From Rhizobium oryzihabitans (lineage in GTDB: Bacteria; Pseudomonadota; Alphaproteobacteria; Rhizobiales; Rhizobiaceae): a stretch of 64,000 nucleotides of DNA. This document shows, piece by piece, positions 37,718 to 47,285 of the stretch (the first letter of the stretch is position 1; every line of letters begins with the position of its first letter). A model generated the notes under the pieces. That model saw only the letters and a program-made list of their open reading frames with translations. It did no database searches and had not been told where the DNA came from. Location of the stretch: contig NZ_CP048632.1 in assembly GCF_010669145.1 (NCBI RefSeq), positions 2,810,501 through 2,874,500 on the forward strand, in the 5' to 3' direction. Both the position numbers and the translations under genes were made by a program.

Positions 37718-37750
37718 AGGTTGTGGGTGTCGCCAACGTCATCGTCATCG

Positions 37751-39220
37751 TCACGCCTCCGCCAATGCGAAACGGCTGAGTTCCTGCTTTTGCCCCGAAG
37801 TCTCGAGGAAGAACCGCGTCAGCAGGTTCTTGGCCGTCAGTTGCCGGTATTCGGCGGTGGCGCGCCAGTCGGTGAGCGGGGTGAAATCATCGTCCAGCGC
37901 ATCACGCGCCGCATCGATCGTTTCCTGTGACCACTCTTTGCCGAGAAGTGCCGCCTCAAGATGCGCGGCGCGTTTCGGCGTGCCGGCCATGCCGCCAAAG
38001 GCGATGCGGATATCTTCGACGGTGCCGTCGGCATCGAGCGTCAGGTTGAAGGCGGCGCAGAGCGCGGAAATATCCTCGTCGCGCCGCTTGGAGATTTTGT
38101 AGACCGCGTAGTGGCTTTCGGCTTTCTGGAACGGGATGAAGAGTTTTTCGACGAATTCGCCGCTCAGCCGGTCCTGTTTGCCATAGTCGATGAAGTAGCT
38201 TTCCAGCGGCACGGTGCGGCTGCCGGAGGAGGAGCGCAAGGTGAGCGTTGCTCCAAGTGCGATCAGCGCCGGCGGGGTATCGCCGATGGGCGAACCGTTG
38301 GCAATATTGCCGCCGATGGTTCCCATGTTGCGCACCTGCTCGCCGCCGAGACGATCGAACAGCCGGGCAAGCGGCGGGAAATGTTCCGTCACGGTCTTGA
38401 AGGCCTGGCTGTAGGTGACACCGGCACCGAGCGTGACGCCATTCTCATCCACGACAATACCCTGCAGGTCCCCGAGATTGTTGATGAAGATGACGGGGTT
38501 CAGTGCCCGCATCTGCTTCGTTACCCAGAGGCCGACATCGGTGGAGCCGGCCACGATGGTCGCCTTCGGCTCGGCGGCATAGATATCGGTGAGGTCAGAC
38601 AGTGTCGCCGGAATGATGGTCCGATCCTCGCCGCGCGTCACCACGATCGTCTCGTTGGCGCGGATTGCCCAGAGCCTTGCCATGATATCGGTGCGGTCCC
38701 GTTGCAGCGGGTCGAAGAGCGCGCTCGGGCGGGCGGCGGCGATCTTTTCGGCGGCCCGCACGATCGGCTCGTAACCCGTGCATCGACAGAGATTGCCTTG
38801 CAGCGCCTTTTCGATATCGGCGCGGGCAGGGTTTTCGCTGGAAAGCCAGAGGCCGTAAAGCGACATGATGAAGCCCGGCGTGCAGAAACCGCATTGCGAA
38901 CCGTGGAAATCCACCATCGCCTGCTGCACCGGGTGCAGCGTACCGTCGCGCGCGGCCAGATGCTCGACCGTCACGATATGGGTGCCGTGCAGCGAGCCTA
39001 AAAAGCGGATGCAGGCATTGACGCTTTCATAACGCAGCGAGCCATCCAGCAGCCGCCCGACCAGCACCGTGCAGGCGCCGCAGTCGCCTTCGGCGCAGCC
39101 TTCTTTCGTCCCGGTCAACCGTCTTTGAAGGCGGAGATAGTCGAGAAGCGTGTCTGTCGGTCCAAAATCCTGCAGCGAGATCGTTTCGCTGTTGAGGATG
39201 AAGCTGATCGCGTCGTTCAT
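37751..39220 (-). CDS. xdhA: Xanthine dehydrogenase small subunit XdhA (2Fe-2S and FAD)
   Basis: This is a 489-residue electron-transfer subunit. The N-terminal plant-type [2Fe-2S] cluster has Cys42, Cys47, Cys50 (GCAEGDCGACTV) and Cys70. The second, helical [2Fe-2S] domain has Cys110, Cys113 (QCGFCTPGF), Cys145 and Cys147 (NLCRCTGYEP). An FAD-binding domain (ATIVAGSTDVGLWV, MGTIGGNIANGSPIGDTPP) and a CO-dehydrogenase-flavoprotein-type C-terminus follow. ATG 39220 is chosen, with AAGG upstream; 36 earlier open codons are basic and unlike the family. Electrons from XdhB pass through these centres to NAD. Confidence 0.94.
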   Translation of the reverse strand: MNDAISFILNSETISLQDFGPTDTLLDYLRLQRRLTGTKEGCAEGDCGACTVLVGRLLDGSLRYESVNACIRFLGSLHGTHIVTVEHLAARDGTLHPVQQAMVDFHGSQCGFCTPGFIMSLYGLWLSSENPARADIEKALQGNLCRCTGYEPIVRAAEKIAAARPSALFDPLQRDRTDIMARLWAIRANETIVVTRGEDRTIIPATLSDLTDIYAAEPKATIVAGSTDVGLWVTKQMRALNPVIFINNLGDLQGIVVDENGVTLGAGVTYSQAFKTVTEHFPPLARLFDRLGGEQVRNMGTIGGNIANGSPIGDTPPALIALGATLTLRSSSGSRTVPLESYFIDYGKQDRLSGEFVEKLFIPFQKAESHYAVYKISKRRDEDISALCAAFNLTLDADGTVEDIRIAFGGMAGTPKRAAHLEAALLGKEWSQETIDAARDALDDDFTPLTDWRATAEYRQLTAKNLLTRFFLETSGQKQELSRFALAEA

Positions 39221-39358
39221 GCAATGCCTTGCTTTTTTGTCCGGCTGCCGAGCCGGTTTCTTGTCATTATCCCTGCGCATCATATGCACGCCCACGCGCG
39301 CATATCGATTTCCGTTTTGGCAATTCATTGTTTCTAAAACGGAAAGAAAATTCGGTAA

Positions 39359-40135
39359 TTATTGCGCCGTCCAGCCGCCATCCACGGAAATATGCGTTCC
39401 CGTGATGTTGCTTGCGGCATCGCTTGCCAGAAACAGCGCGGCGGCGGCCACGTCATCGACGGTGACGAATTGCTTGGTCGCCTGCAATTCCAGCATCACA
39501 TCGTTCTTCACCGCTTCTTCGCTGATGCCGCGCACCTTCGCCATTTCCGGTATCTGTTTTTCGACGAGCGGCGTCAGCACATAACCGGGACAGATGGCGT
39601 TGACGGTGACGCCTGTCTGCGCAAGTTCAAGCGCTGCCGTCTTCGTCAGGCCCATGATGCCGTGCTTGGCCGCCACATAGGCCGATTTGAACGGCGAGGC
39701 GACGAGACCGTGGGCGGATGCGATGTTGATGATACGGCCTTTTCCGGCCTTCTTCATCAGCGGTATCGCAGCCCGCATGGTATGGAAAGAACTGGTCAGA
39801 TTGATGGCGATGATCCAGTCCCATTTCTCCGGGGGAAATTCCTCGATGGGTGCGATATGCTGGATGCCGGCATTGTTGACGAGCACATCCACCGAACCGA
39901 GTTTTTCGTTGGCGGAATTGATGAGATCGGCGATCTCGTCCGGTTTCGTCATATCCGCCGGGTGGTAAAGCACACGCCCGCCGCTTTCGGCTTCCAGCAA
40001 AAGGCGGAGTTTTTCAATTTCGTCCTCGTCGCCAAAGCCGTTCAGCACGACATTGGCGCCCTCCCTCGCAAATCGCTGTGCGATGCCAAGGCCGATACCG
40101 CTTGTGGAGCCTGTCACGATAACTGTCCGATGCAT
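39359..40135 (-). CDS. bdhA: 3-Hydroxybutyrate dehydrogenase (SDR family)
   Basis: This is a 258-residue short-chain dehydrogenase with the NAD motif TGSTSGIGLGIAQRFAREGA, NNAGIQHIAPIEEFP, and active-site Tyr/Lys in SAYVAAKHG. QHIAPIEEFPPEKWD and AICPGYVLTPLVEKQIP are typical of D-3-hydroxybutyrate dehydrogenases, which interconvert 3-hydroxybutyrate and acetoacetate in poly-hydroxybutyrate turnover. The start is ATG 40135 with AAGGGG upstream; an earlier in-frame extension to 40264 is not conserved-looking. It is divergent from the LLM flavoprotein gene. Confidence 0.92.
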   Translation of the reverse strand: MHRTVIVTGSTSGIGLGIAQRFAREGANVVLNGFGDEDEIEKLRLLLEAESGGRVLYHPADMTKPDEIADLINSANEKLGSVDVLVNNAGIQHIAPIEEFPPEKWDWIIAINLTSSFHTMRAAIPLMKKAGKGRIINIASAHGLVASPFKSAYVAAKHGIMGLTKTAALELAQTGVTVNAICPGYVLTPLVEKQIPEMAKVRGISEEAVKNDVMLELQATKQFVTVDDVAAAALFLASDAASNITGTHISVDGGWTAQ

Positions 40136-40367
40136 GCTTTCCCCTTTTTGCATTACTTCGCACATGTTTAAGCAGGTTATGCCCAAAGGGGGCGGGCTGG
40201 CAATCGTCATTTCGGGCGCGATTTCGGGGGATGCCCGCAAGGGACATAAAGTGGCCGCGCCCATCCATTTTTTCGAAGCTAAGCATCCAGATTTTGCGCC
40301 AGATTTTGCATTTGTCTGAAGGGCCGTCCGTCCCTATCTCTCAGACAATCAAACAGAGGTATCGTCT

Positions 40368-41429
40368 ATGGAACTCGGTCTTTACACATTTGCGGATGTC
40401 AATCCCAACCCCGCCGATGGCCGTGGGCCGGAAGGTGCGCGCCGGCTGCGGGAACTCATTGAGGAAATCGAGCTTGCCGATCAGGTCGGGCTCGATGTTT
40501 TCGGCCTCGGAGAGCATCACCGCCCGGACTATGTCGCGTCCTCACCCTCCACCGTGCTTGCGGCGGCGGCGGTGAAGACGAAAAACATCCGCCTCACAAG
40601 CGCCGTCTCGGTTCTGAGTTCGGATGATCCGGTGCGGGTCTTCCAGCAGTTCTCCACCGTCGATCTGCTGTCGAACGGCCGCGCCGAGATCATGGCCGGG
40701 CGCGGTTCCTTCATCGAATCCTACCCGCTGTTCGGTTACGACCTCGAAGACTATGACGTGCTGTTTACCGAAAAGCTCGATCTGCTCTTGGCGCTGCGCG
40801 AAAACGAGATCGTCACCTGGTCCGGCACCAAACACCCGGCCATCAACGGTCGCGGGGTCTATCCGCGTCCCCTTCAGGAGCGTCTGCCGGTCTGGATCGC
40901 GGTTGGCGGCACGCCGCAATCGGTGGCGCGGGCAGGGGCCATGGGGCTGCCGGTGGCGCTTGCCATCATCGGCGGCGAATATCGCCGTTTCGCGCCGCTG
41001 TTCGATCTCTATCATGAAGCCGCACGCCGGGCGGGGCAGGAAAAGACGAAGCTGCGCACCAGCATCAACGTACACGGCTTCATTGCCGACACCACCGACA
41101 AGGCGGCGGACCAGTTTTACGGGCCGCAGGCGGAGGTGATGAACCGGATCGGTCGCGAGCGCGGCTGGGGCCCGACGAACCGCGCACATTTCGATGCGTC
41201 GCGCGGGCCGGAAGGCAATCTCTTCCTCGGCGAACCGGAACTGGTGGCGGAAAAGATAATCAAGGCGCACGGCGTTTTCAGGAATGACCGTTTCCTGTTG
41301 CAGATGGCCATCGGCCTGATGCCGCATGACCAGATCATGCGCGGTATCGAGCTTTATGGTACGAAAGTCGCCCCGATTGTCAGAAAAGAATTGACGGGAA
41401 GCGCCGATCCGGTGAAAGCCACGGCCTGA
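40368..41429 (+). CDS. LLM class flavin-dependent oxidoreductase
   Basis: This is a 353-residue luciferase-like monooxygenase-family protein. It has [49 protein letters not shown], and [28 protein letters not shown], all hallmarks of the bacterial LLM group related to alkanal monooxygenase. It likely uses reduced FMN or F420-like cofactor to oxidise an unknown substrate. It stands alone and shares a 232-base divergent promoter region with bdhA. Confidence 0.9.
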   Translation: MELGLYTFADVNPNPADGRGPEGARRLRELIEEIELADQVGLDVFGLGEHHRPDYVASSPSTVLAAAAVKTKNIRLTSAVSVLSSDDPVRVFQQFSTVDLLSNGRAEIMAGRGSFIESYPLFGYDLEDYDVLFTEKLDLLLALRENEIVTWSGTKHPAINGRGVYPRPLQERLPVWIAVGGTPQSVARAGAMGLPVALAIIGGEYRRFAPLFDLYHEAARRAGQEKTKLRTSINVHGFIADTTDKAADQFYGPQAEVMNRIGRERGWGPTNRAHFDASRGPEGNLFLGEPELVAEKIIKAHGVFRNDRFLLQMAIGLMPHDQIMRGIELYGTKVAPIVRKELTGSADPVKATA

Positions 41430-41483
41430 TTATTACCAAGGCGGGTATCTCGATACCCGCCATTCGGAACGACGGACAGAAAC

Positions 41484-42236
41484 ATGGTCATCTCCACCGA
41501 CGAAGAACTGGTTTTGCTGAAGGATATCGGCCGCATCTGCGCCGTGGCCATGCAGACCATGGCGGATGCGCTGGAACCTGGCATTACCACCGCCGAGCTG
41601 GATGCGATCGGCCGCAAGGTGCTGGAGGACAATGGCGCGCAATCGGCGCCGGAGTTCTGCTACCAGTTTCCCGGCGCGACCTGCATCAGCGTCAACGAGG
41701 AAGTGGCGCACGGCATTCCCGGCCCCCGCATCATCAAGGCGGGCGATCTCGTCAATATCGATGTCTCGGCGGTGAAGAACGGTTTCTTCGGCGATACGGG
41801 CTCGTCTTTCGCCGTGCCGCCGGTGAAGAAGGAGATCGAGCGGCTTTGCCGCGATGGCAAGCGCGCCATGTGGACCGGCCTGCAGCAGGTGAAAACCGGG
41901 CGGCCCTTTGCTGACATAGGCAATGCCATCGGCTCCTTCGCGAAAAAGAACCGCTATACGCTGATCACCAATCTGGCGAGCCACGGCATCGGCCGCTCCC
42001 TGCATGAGGAGCCGAAGGAACTGGCGACCTGGCCGGACAAGGACGAGCGGCGGATCATGAAAGAGGGCATGGTGTTCACCGTCGAGCCTTTCCTGTCGAC
42101 AGGCGCCTACTGGGCGGAAGACGGCGACGACGATCCGTGGACGCTCTACAGCGACCCGAGTGCGCCGACCGTGCAATACGAACATACCGTCGTGGCGACG
42201 AAAAACGGGCCGCTGGTGCTGACGCTTGCGGAGTGA
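41484..42236 (+). CDS. map: Type I methionine aminopeptidase
   Basis: This is a 250-residue metal-dependent aminopeptidase that removes the initiator methionine from new proteins. The five metal ligands are in the usual contexts: Asp in VNIDVSAV and GDTGSSF, His in NLASHGIGRSLHEEP, Glu in FTVEPFLS and Glu in VQYEHTVV. The last two Asp-rich residues (WAEDGDDDPW) are an unusual acidic loop. Agrobacteria often have more than one map gene; this one stands alone. A family B palindrome lies after the stop. Confidence 0.93.
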   Translation: MVISTDEELVLLKDIGRICAVAMQTMADALEPGITTAELDAIGRKVLEDNGAQSAPEFCYQFPGATCISVNEEVAHGIPGPRIIKAGDLVNIDVSAVKNGFFGDTGSSFAVPPVKKEIERLCRDGKRAMWTGLQQVKTGRPFADIGNAIGSFAKKNRYTLITNLASHGIGRSLHEEPKELATWPDKDERRIMKEGMVFTVEPFLSTGAYWAEDGDDDPWTLYSDPSAPTVQYEHTVVATKNGPLVLTLAE

Positions 42237-42324
42237 GGGGTGGAGGCGCCATTGTGTCCGGCGTAATGCCGTGGCCTGGTGCGTCAGTCACGAGGCTTGC
42301 GCTCTATTAATCGACGTTTCTTCA

Positions 42325-42443
42325 CCCTCATTCCTGTGCTTGTCACAGGAATCTAGCCAGCCCAAGTCCTGGGGCTGAAAAGACCCCTCTCGCCGCGCAG
42401 ACGCGCGTCGGCTGGATTCCTGTGACGAGCACAGGAATGAGGG
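42325..42443. repeat. Mosaic palindromic element, family B, copy 3
   Basis: The ends are CCCTCATTCCTGTGCTTGTCAC and GTGACGAGCACAGGAATGAGGG. The core has the same order as the copies at 37600 and 52504 (AGCCCAAGTCCTGGGGCTG, then CGCGCAGACGCGCG). It lies in the 323-base gap between map and an MFS transporter; I see no other feature in that gap. Confidence 0.88.
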
Positions 42444-42559
42444 TGGATGAGGATGCGCAGGCGACAGGGTCCTTGCATCTCGTACCAATAAAGACCGCTT
42501 ATAACGCCGATCAAAATAACTCGCTTGTCGCTTATCCGCCCGGTTGCGATAAGCCAAGC

Positions 42560-43750
42560 ATGAGCATCGACAAGCCACTTTCCGCTAGGCATCTGACTGC
42601 GCTCGGTTTCGCCGGCGCCTTGATGATGGCGTCCGCCATGGGCTTCGGCCGTTTTTCCTTTACCCCCATTCTTCCCGGCATGATGGCGGATGTTCCGCTT
42701 TCCGCGGGCGATGCGGGTATCGTCGCGGCGGGGAATTTCGCCGGTTATCTGGCGGGTGCGGTTCTCGCCGCCTATTCGTGGGGCTCGGGACGGGAAAGGC
42801 TGGTCGCGCTTTGCGGCCTGTTTTCCACGGCCACGCTGCTGCTTGCCATGGCCGCCTTCAACTCCGTTGCGGCTTTCACCGTCATCCGGTTCCTGGCCGG
42901 TGTCGCCAGTGCGCTGACCATGATCTTCACGTCGCAGATCGTCATCGGCCATGCCATGAAGGCGGGCAAGGACCATATTCAGGCGCTGCACTATGGCGGT
43001 GTCGGTGCCGGCATCGCGATTTCCTCGCTCGTGGTCTATCTCATCGGCGTCGTTTTTGATGGCGGCGGCGCTTCCTGGCGACAGGAGTGGATCGCAGGCG
43101 CCGTCTTTTCCTTCGTCACCTTCCTTCTTGTCTGGCGGGTGCTGCCCGCAGGGCCTCCCCGGCATGCCTCTTCGCTGGCGGAACCGCCGCTCAAATGGAC
43201 GAAGCCGCTCTTTCTGACGACGCTTGCCTATGGGCTGTTCGGCTTTGGGTACGTCATCACCGCCACCTTCATCGTCGCGATTGCCCGCATGGCCGCCGCC
43301 GGTGCTTTCGTGGAGTTTCTGGCCTGGTTCGTCACGGGCTGCGCCGCCGCCGTCTCGCTTTTCCTCTGGAAGCCGGTTTTGAAGTCGCAGGGCCTGAAGC
43401 GTGCCTTCGTGATCGTTCTTGCCCTGGAGGCCGCAGGCGTTTTTGCGTCCGTCATGTTGCCGCCGGTGCCGGGTGTGCTGGCGGGCGGTTTGCTTCTGGG
43501 ACTGACCTTCATGGTCATCACCGCCTATGGCCTGCAGCTCGGCCGGGAATTTGCAGGACCAAGCCCGCGCCGCGCCTTCGCGCTGATGACGGCGGCCTTC
43601 GGCACGGGGCAGATCGTCGGGCCACTCGCCGCCGGCTGGATTGCCGAAGTGACGGGAAGTTTTACCGCGCCAAGCATTCTCGCATCCGCCGTGCTCGTCG
43701 CCAGCATTCTTCTGATGCTGCCGGTTCTCGCCACGGAGCGGCAACGCTAA
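42560..43750 (+). CDS. YbfB/YjiJ family MFS transporter
   Basis: This protein of 396 residues has about twelve membrane segments and the YbfB/YjiJ pattern: LGFAGALMMASAMGFGRFSFTPILPGMM near the N-terminus, GAGIAISSLVVYLIG in the middle and GTGQIVGPLAAGWIAEVTGSF near the end. It probably exports a small molecule, identity unknown. I use ATG 42560; the open frame extends upstream through the family B repeat, which cannot be coding. It is followed by a BacA-like transporter on the same strand after 176 bases. Confidence 0.88.
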   Translation: MSIDKPLSARHLTALGFAGALMMASAMGFGRFSFTPILPGMMADVPLSAGDAGIVAAGNFAGYLAGAVLAAYSWGSGRERLVALCGLFSTATLLLAMAAFNSVAAFTVIRFLAGVASALTMIFTSQIVIGHAMKAGKDHIQALHYGGVGAGIAISSLVVYLIGVVFDGGGASWRQEWIAGAVFSFVTFLLVWRVLPAGPPRHASSLAEPPLKWTKPLFLTTLAYGLFGFGYVITATFIVAIARMAAAGAFVEFLAWFVTGCAAAVSLFLWKPVLKSQGLKRAFVIVLALEAAGVFASVMLPPVPGVLAGGLLLGLTFMVITAYGLQLGREFAGPSPRRAFALMTAAFGTGQIVGPLAAGWIAEVTGSFTAPSILASAVLVASILLMLPVLATERQR

Positions 43751-43926
43751 GCATCCTCACCGGGGCCTGATTCACGGTATTTTGCGGGGATTGCGACGCC
43801 ATCTGCGCCTTACATCTTGTTAAGGTCGTCGCTTCTCCGTTGCTGTGCACAAATTTCTGCCCTAGGTTCGGGCCAACAAGTGCTTCGCCAATAATGGCTG
43901 ACTTCAAACGCGCGTGAGTTCAAAAC

Positions 43927-45204
43927 GTGTTTCATTCCTTTTTCCCAAAACCGAAATTGTTTTTTACCTCGGCTGCGCTGTGGACAGTCGTCTGTATCGC
44001 GGTGTGGTACAGCGTCGGACCGCAAATGGGTGCTGCTCTCGGAATGCCGCCCCTGGCGCCCGGGGAAACCGCGCCGCTTGGCATCGCATATTTCTTCTCC
44101 CGTGATAACGTCTGGTTCTACCTCTATTTTACGGTCTTCGTGGCGATATTCGGCGTCACCTGGCAAATCATTGCCAGAGATCATCCTTGGAAAAACTGGT
44201 CGATCTGGGGTTCGGCGTTCATCATTTTCATCGCCTATTTCGCCGTTCAGGTTTCTGTTGCGATAAATAACTGGCGTGGTCCCTTCTTCGACCTGTTCCA
44301 GCGTGCGCTGGAGAGCCAGCCCGGCATCACAGCGTCGCAGTTCTATTCACTTCAGTTGCGTTTTCTCGAAATCGGTATGGTTGGCGTGGCGATGAACGTC
44401 ATCACCGCCTTTTTCACCAGCCACTATGTGTTCCGGTGGCGCACCGCGATGAATGATTTCTACCTGTCGAAGTGGGAGAAGTTGCGTCATATTGAAGGTG
44501 CCTCGCAGCGTGTGCAGGAAGATACGATGCGATTTGCCTCGATTGTCGAGGGGCTCGGTGTCGTCCTGATCAACTCGGTCATGACGCTGGTCGTGTTCTT
44601 GCCCCTTCTGTTTCAGATGTCAGCGCATGTCACAGAGCTACCCCTCCTCGGCGCAATTCCGCATTCGCTTTTCTGGCTTGCGCTGTTGTGGTCTGTTTTC
44701 GGCACGGTGCTGCTCGCCGTGGTCGGCATGAAGCTGCCGGGCCTGCAATTCCGCAACCAGCGTGTCGAGGCGGCTTTTCGTAAGGAACTGGTCTATGGTG
44801 AGGACCATGAAGACCGTGCTCAGCCACCGACCATGCGGGAACTCTTTGCGAATGTGCGCAAAAATTACTTCCGCATGTATTTCCACTATCTCTATTTCAA
44901 CGTTGCCCGCTACACCTTCGGCCAACTTGATGCCCTTATTCTGACATTCATGCTCATACCCACCATCGTGGCAGCCAAGATCACGATGGGCATCTGGCAG
45001 CAGATTGCCACCGCCTTTGGACAGGTCAGCGACAGCTTCCAGTATCTGGTAAGTTCCTGGTCTACGATTATCGAGCTTCTTTCGATCCGCAAACGTCTGG
45101 TTGCGTTCGAATCCGCGATCGAAGACCAGCCCCTGCCGGATATCGACGAGCGCTATCTGCAGCGGGAAGCGGAAGCCGGAGAGATGGCGGCCAACAAACC
45201 CTGA
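43927..45204 (+). CDS. bacA: SbmA/BacA-like peptide transporter
   Basis: This is a 425-residue inner-membrane protein of the SbmA/BacA family, proton-driven importers of peptides and antimicrobial compounds (bleomycin, proline-rich peptides). Several long hydrophobic segments alternate with typical loops: VAINNWRGPFFDLFQRAL, WRTAMNDFYLSKWEKLRHIEGASQRVQEDTMRFA, and MRELFANVRKNYFRMYFHYLYFN. Rhizobial BacA is important in symbiosis; this agrobacterial copy may be BacA or a BacA-like paralogue. A strong intrinsic terminator follows. Confidence 0.87.
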   Translation: MFHSFFPKPKLFFTSAALWTVVCIAVWYSVGPQMGAALGMPPLAPGETAPLGIAYFFSRDNVWFYLYFTVFVAIFGVTWQIIARDHPWKNWSIWGSAFIIFIAYFAVQVSVAINNWRGPFFDLFQRALESQPGITASQFYSLQLRFLEIGMVGVAMNVITAFFTSHYVFRWRTAMNDFYLSKWEKLRHIEGASQRVQEDTMRFASIVEGLGVVLINSVMTLVVFLPLLFQMSAHVTELPLLGAIPHSLFWLALLWSVFGTVLLAVVGMKLPGLQFRNQRVEAAFRKELVYGEDHEDRAQPPTMRELFANVRKNYFRMYFHYLYFNVARYTFGQLDALILTFMLIPTIVAAKITMGIWQQIATAFGQVSDSFQYLVSSWSTIIELLSIRKRLVAFESAIEDQPLPDIDERYLQREAEAGEMAANKP

Positions 45205-45206
45205 CG

Positions 45207-45235
45207 AAAAAAGGCGGCCGATTGGCCGCCTTTTT
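45207..45235 (+). terminator. Intrinsic terminator after the BacA-like gene
   Basis: GGCGGCC, a GATT loop and GGCCGCC form a perfect 7-bp GC stem, preceded by six A and followed by TTTTT. It starts three bases after the stop codon and should work on both strands. Confidence 0.92.
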
Positions 45236-45264
45236 AATTCTAATTAGTATGCAAAATTTCCTGC

Positions 45265-45337
45265 GTCATCCTCGCCTTGAGACGAGGATCCGCAGTCGAT
45301 TGAAAGCATGGATCCTCGGGTGGAGCCCGAGGATGAC
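45265..45337. repeat. Interspersed palindrome, family A (two arms)
   Basis: GTCATCCTCGCCTTGAGACGAGGATCC and GGATCCTCGGGTGGAGCCCGAGGATGAC form an inverted repeat; each arm is itself a short palindrome. It lies between the terminator and a convergent gene. Confidence 0.82.
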
Positions 45338-45413
45338 GTCCAGTTTGGAGAGGGGGATTGTCATCAAACTCATGGCGGCCGACCGGTCGCCATTTTTTGT
45401 ATGACGAGAGCTT

Positions 45414-46397
45414 TCAGCCCTCAGTTTTCTGTTTCCTGCGCGCCTCGATCATCGGCATGGCCTGCGCATAACTCACGCAGGCGACATCGTCTTTCCGGCA
45501 GACTTCGCGCAGCAGCCTTTCATAGGCGTTCCAGTATGCGCCGCCGTTCATTTTCACGAAATGGAAGCCCATCTGCAAGGGGATGCGTTCGCCATTATAT
45601 TGCCTGTCGAAAGCGTTGCGGAAAGCCGTATAGGCGCGTTCCTCGAATTCCTGCGCCCTGTCCGGCGTCTCGACGCCGATGGAGTGGCGGATGAAGAGAT
45701 TATAGTCCATGGCGATGATCGGGCGGTTGCCGGGACCTTCGGGTATGAGCGGCAGGCCGAAATGCTGGATGCCGTCGCGCTCCACCGGCCATTCCGGCCC
45801 CTTGGTGACGCTCGTGGCGTCATAAACGAAACCGTGCTTTTTCTGCGCGGCGGTCAGCGCCGGCCCCTGTGAGAGATAGGGCGCGCGAAAACCGTTGATC
45901 TTTTTCACCATGTCGCGCCAGCCCTCAGGTTCCTCACCCTTCTTGCCGATCATCTGCCAGGCGTTTTCCAGCGTGCTGGTGAAGGTGGTGAATTCGCCGT
46001 CCCATTGCTCGGCGCTCCATTGGCCGCCATCGAAATGGCCGCAGGTGTGGTTGCCGATTTCGTGGCCTTCGCGATAGGCCGCCCAGATGTTTCTGAGCCG
46101 GGCTTCCACCTCCTCCTGCGACTGGCCGAAGCCGACATTGGAGCGGCCGGCCTTCTGGCCGGGGCCCTGATAGGTCTTGGCGCTGGTCTTGCGGTCCATC
46201 ACCAGCGTGCAGGCGAGGAAATAGGTGAAATGCGCGCCGACCTCCTTCGCCGTCGCGCGGCTTCTTTCCCACAGCGTATTATCGCCCGCGCCGTCGAAGG
46301 AAACGATGACGAGCTGCTTCGGCTTCTCCGCATTTTCGGCAAAAGCGGGAAAGGCAAGGCAGAGCGACAGGGAAAAGGCGGCAAAGGGGCGATACAT
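45414..46397 (-). CDS. Secreted polysaccharide deacetylase family protein
   Basis: This is a 327-residue periplasmic or secreted protein with a signal peptide (FAAFSLSLCLAFPAFAENAE). It has NodB-like carbohydrate-esterase motifs: SFDGAGDNTLW (motif 1, with D in DGAGD), EIGNHTCGHFDGG (metal-binding H-x-x-x-H form) and GFRAPYLSQ (motif 3). It may deacetylate a cell-surface glycan or peptidoglycan, though the motif 1 sequence is not canonical. It lies convergent to the BacA-like gene. Confidence 0.86.
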   Translation of the reverse strand: MYRPFAAFSLSLCLAFPAFAENAEKPKQLVIVSFDGAGDNTLWERSRATAKEVGAHFTYFLACTLVMDRKTSAKTYQGPGQKAGRSNVGFGQSQEEVEARLRNIWAAYREGHEIGNHTCGHFDGGQWSAEQWDGEFTTFTSTLENAWQMIGKKGEEPEGWRDMVKKINGFRAPYLSQGPALTAAQKKHGFVYDATSVTKGPEWPVERDGIQHFGLPLIPEGPGNRPIIAMDYNLFIRHSIGVETPDRAQEFEERAYTAFRNAFDRQYNGERIPLQMGFHFVKMNGGAYWNAYERLLREVCRKDDVACVSYAQAMPMIEARRKQKTEG

Positions 46398-46546
46398 CAG
46401 TCATCCGTCATATGAAACACCATGGCCTTTTGCGGGTGGAATAAGGCGAAGCTTTGAATAAACTGGCTTTTTTACGTCTTTCAGCCTAATTCGTTTCTGC
46501 GTCGCGGTGACAGCGCCGCTTTCGTTCCATCGGGGGACCACGTTCC

Positions 46547-47086
46547 ATGCTCTTTCTCGTAATCTGTCTTGCCCTGTTTTTCCTGACGCATCTTCTGAAG
46601 GTGTTTGCGCCGCAATTTCGCGCGCGGATGATCGCAAGGCTGGGAGAGGGGCCTTTCAAGGGCCTGTATTCTCTTGCAAGCCTCGTTACGCTTGGTCTCG
46701 TCATCTATGCCTTTGGCGAGGCGCGGCAGGAGACCGGCATGCTCTGGTCGCCGCCGGTCTGGACGAGCCATCTCGCCGTGACCCTGATGCTGCCCGCAAT
46801 GATCTGTCTTATCGCCAGCCTCATACCGGCTGGCCACATTGCCACTAAAACCAAGCATCCGCTCATTCTTGCGGTCAAGATCTGGGCGCTCGCCCATCTT
46901 CTGGCCAATGGCGAGACCTCTTCGATCCTCCTCTTTGCGTCGTTCCTCGCCTGGGGCGTGGTGATGCGGATTTCGCTGAAGCGTCGGGAAAGGGCGGGCG
47001 AAAAAGTGGTGCGGGACTTCGTTTCGAGCCGGTATGATCTGGTGGCCGTTGTCGGCGGCATCGTTCTCTGGGGGCTTTCATCCTGA
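46547..47086 (+). CDS. NnrU family membrane protein
   Basis: This is a 179-residue protein with four to five membrane segments and the NnrU pattern FLTHLLKVFAPQFRARMIARLGEGPFKGLYSLASLVTLGLVIYAFGEAR, and later HPLILAVKIWALAHLLANGE. NnrU proteins are linked to nitrite/nitric-oxide metabolism in some bacteria, but similar proteins (isoprenoid or squalene-like NnrU domain) occur widely; no denitrification gene is next to it. It begins at ATG 46547 and is divergent from the deacetylase gene. Confidence 0.86.
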   Translation: MLFLVICLALFFLTHLLKVFAPQFRARMIARLGEGPFKGLYSLASLVTLGLVIYAFGEARQETGMLWSPPVWTSHLAVTLMLPAMICLIASLIPAGHIATKTKHPLILAVKIWALAHLLANGETSSILLFASFLAWGVVMRISLKRRERAGEKVVRDFVSSRYDLVAVVGGIVLWGLSS

Positions 47087-47285
47087 AACTGCACGAATGG
47101 TTGATCGGCGTTCAACCGATCGCCATGTAGGAAATCGACGTTTCCCCCTTACATATCAGGCAAAATAGGCTAGAAGGCCGACCATGACCCGGTCGACTTC
47201 GCTTTTGCTTGCCCGGGTAAGCGGCTTGGTATGTCCGCGGACGGATGGATCGGTGACGATCTCCGCGCGGGTAACGGAGAATTTG

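Noticed and set aside
39221..39328. N-terminal extension of XdhA
   Set aside because: The 36 codons are basic and low-complexity, whereas ATG 39220 has AAGG upstream and begins the conserved Fe-S domain.
42422..42559. N-terminal extension of the MFS transporter
   Set aside because: The extra codons run out of the family B repeat and give no membrane segment; the real start ATG at 42560 is followed at once by the first membrane helix.
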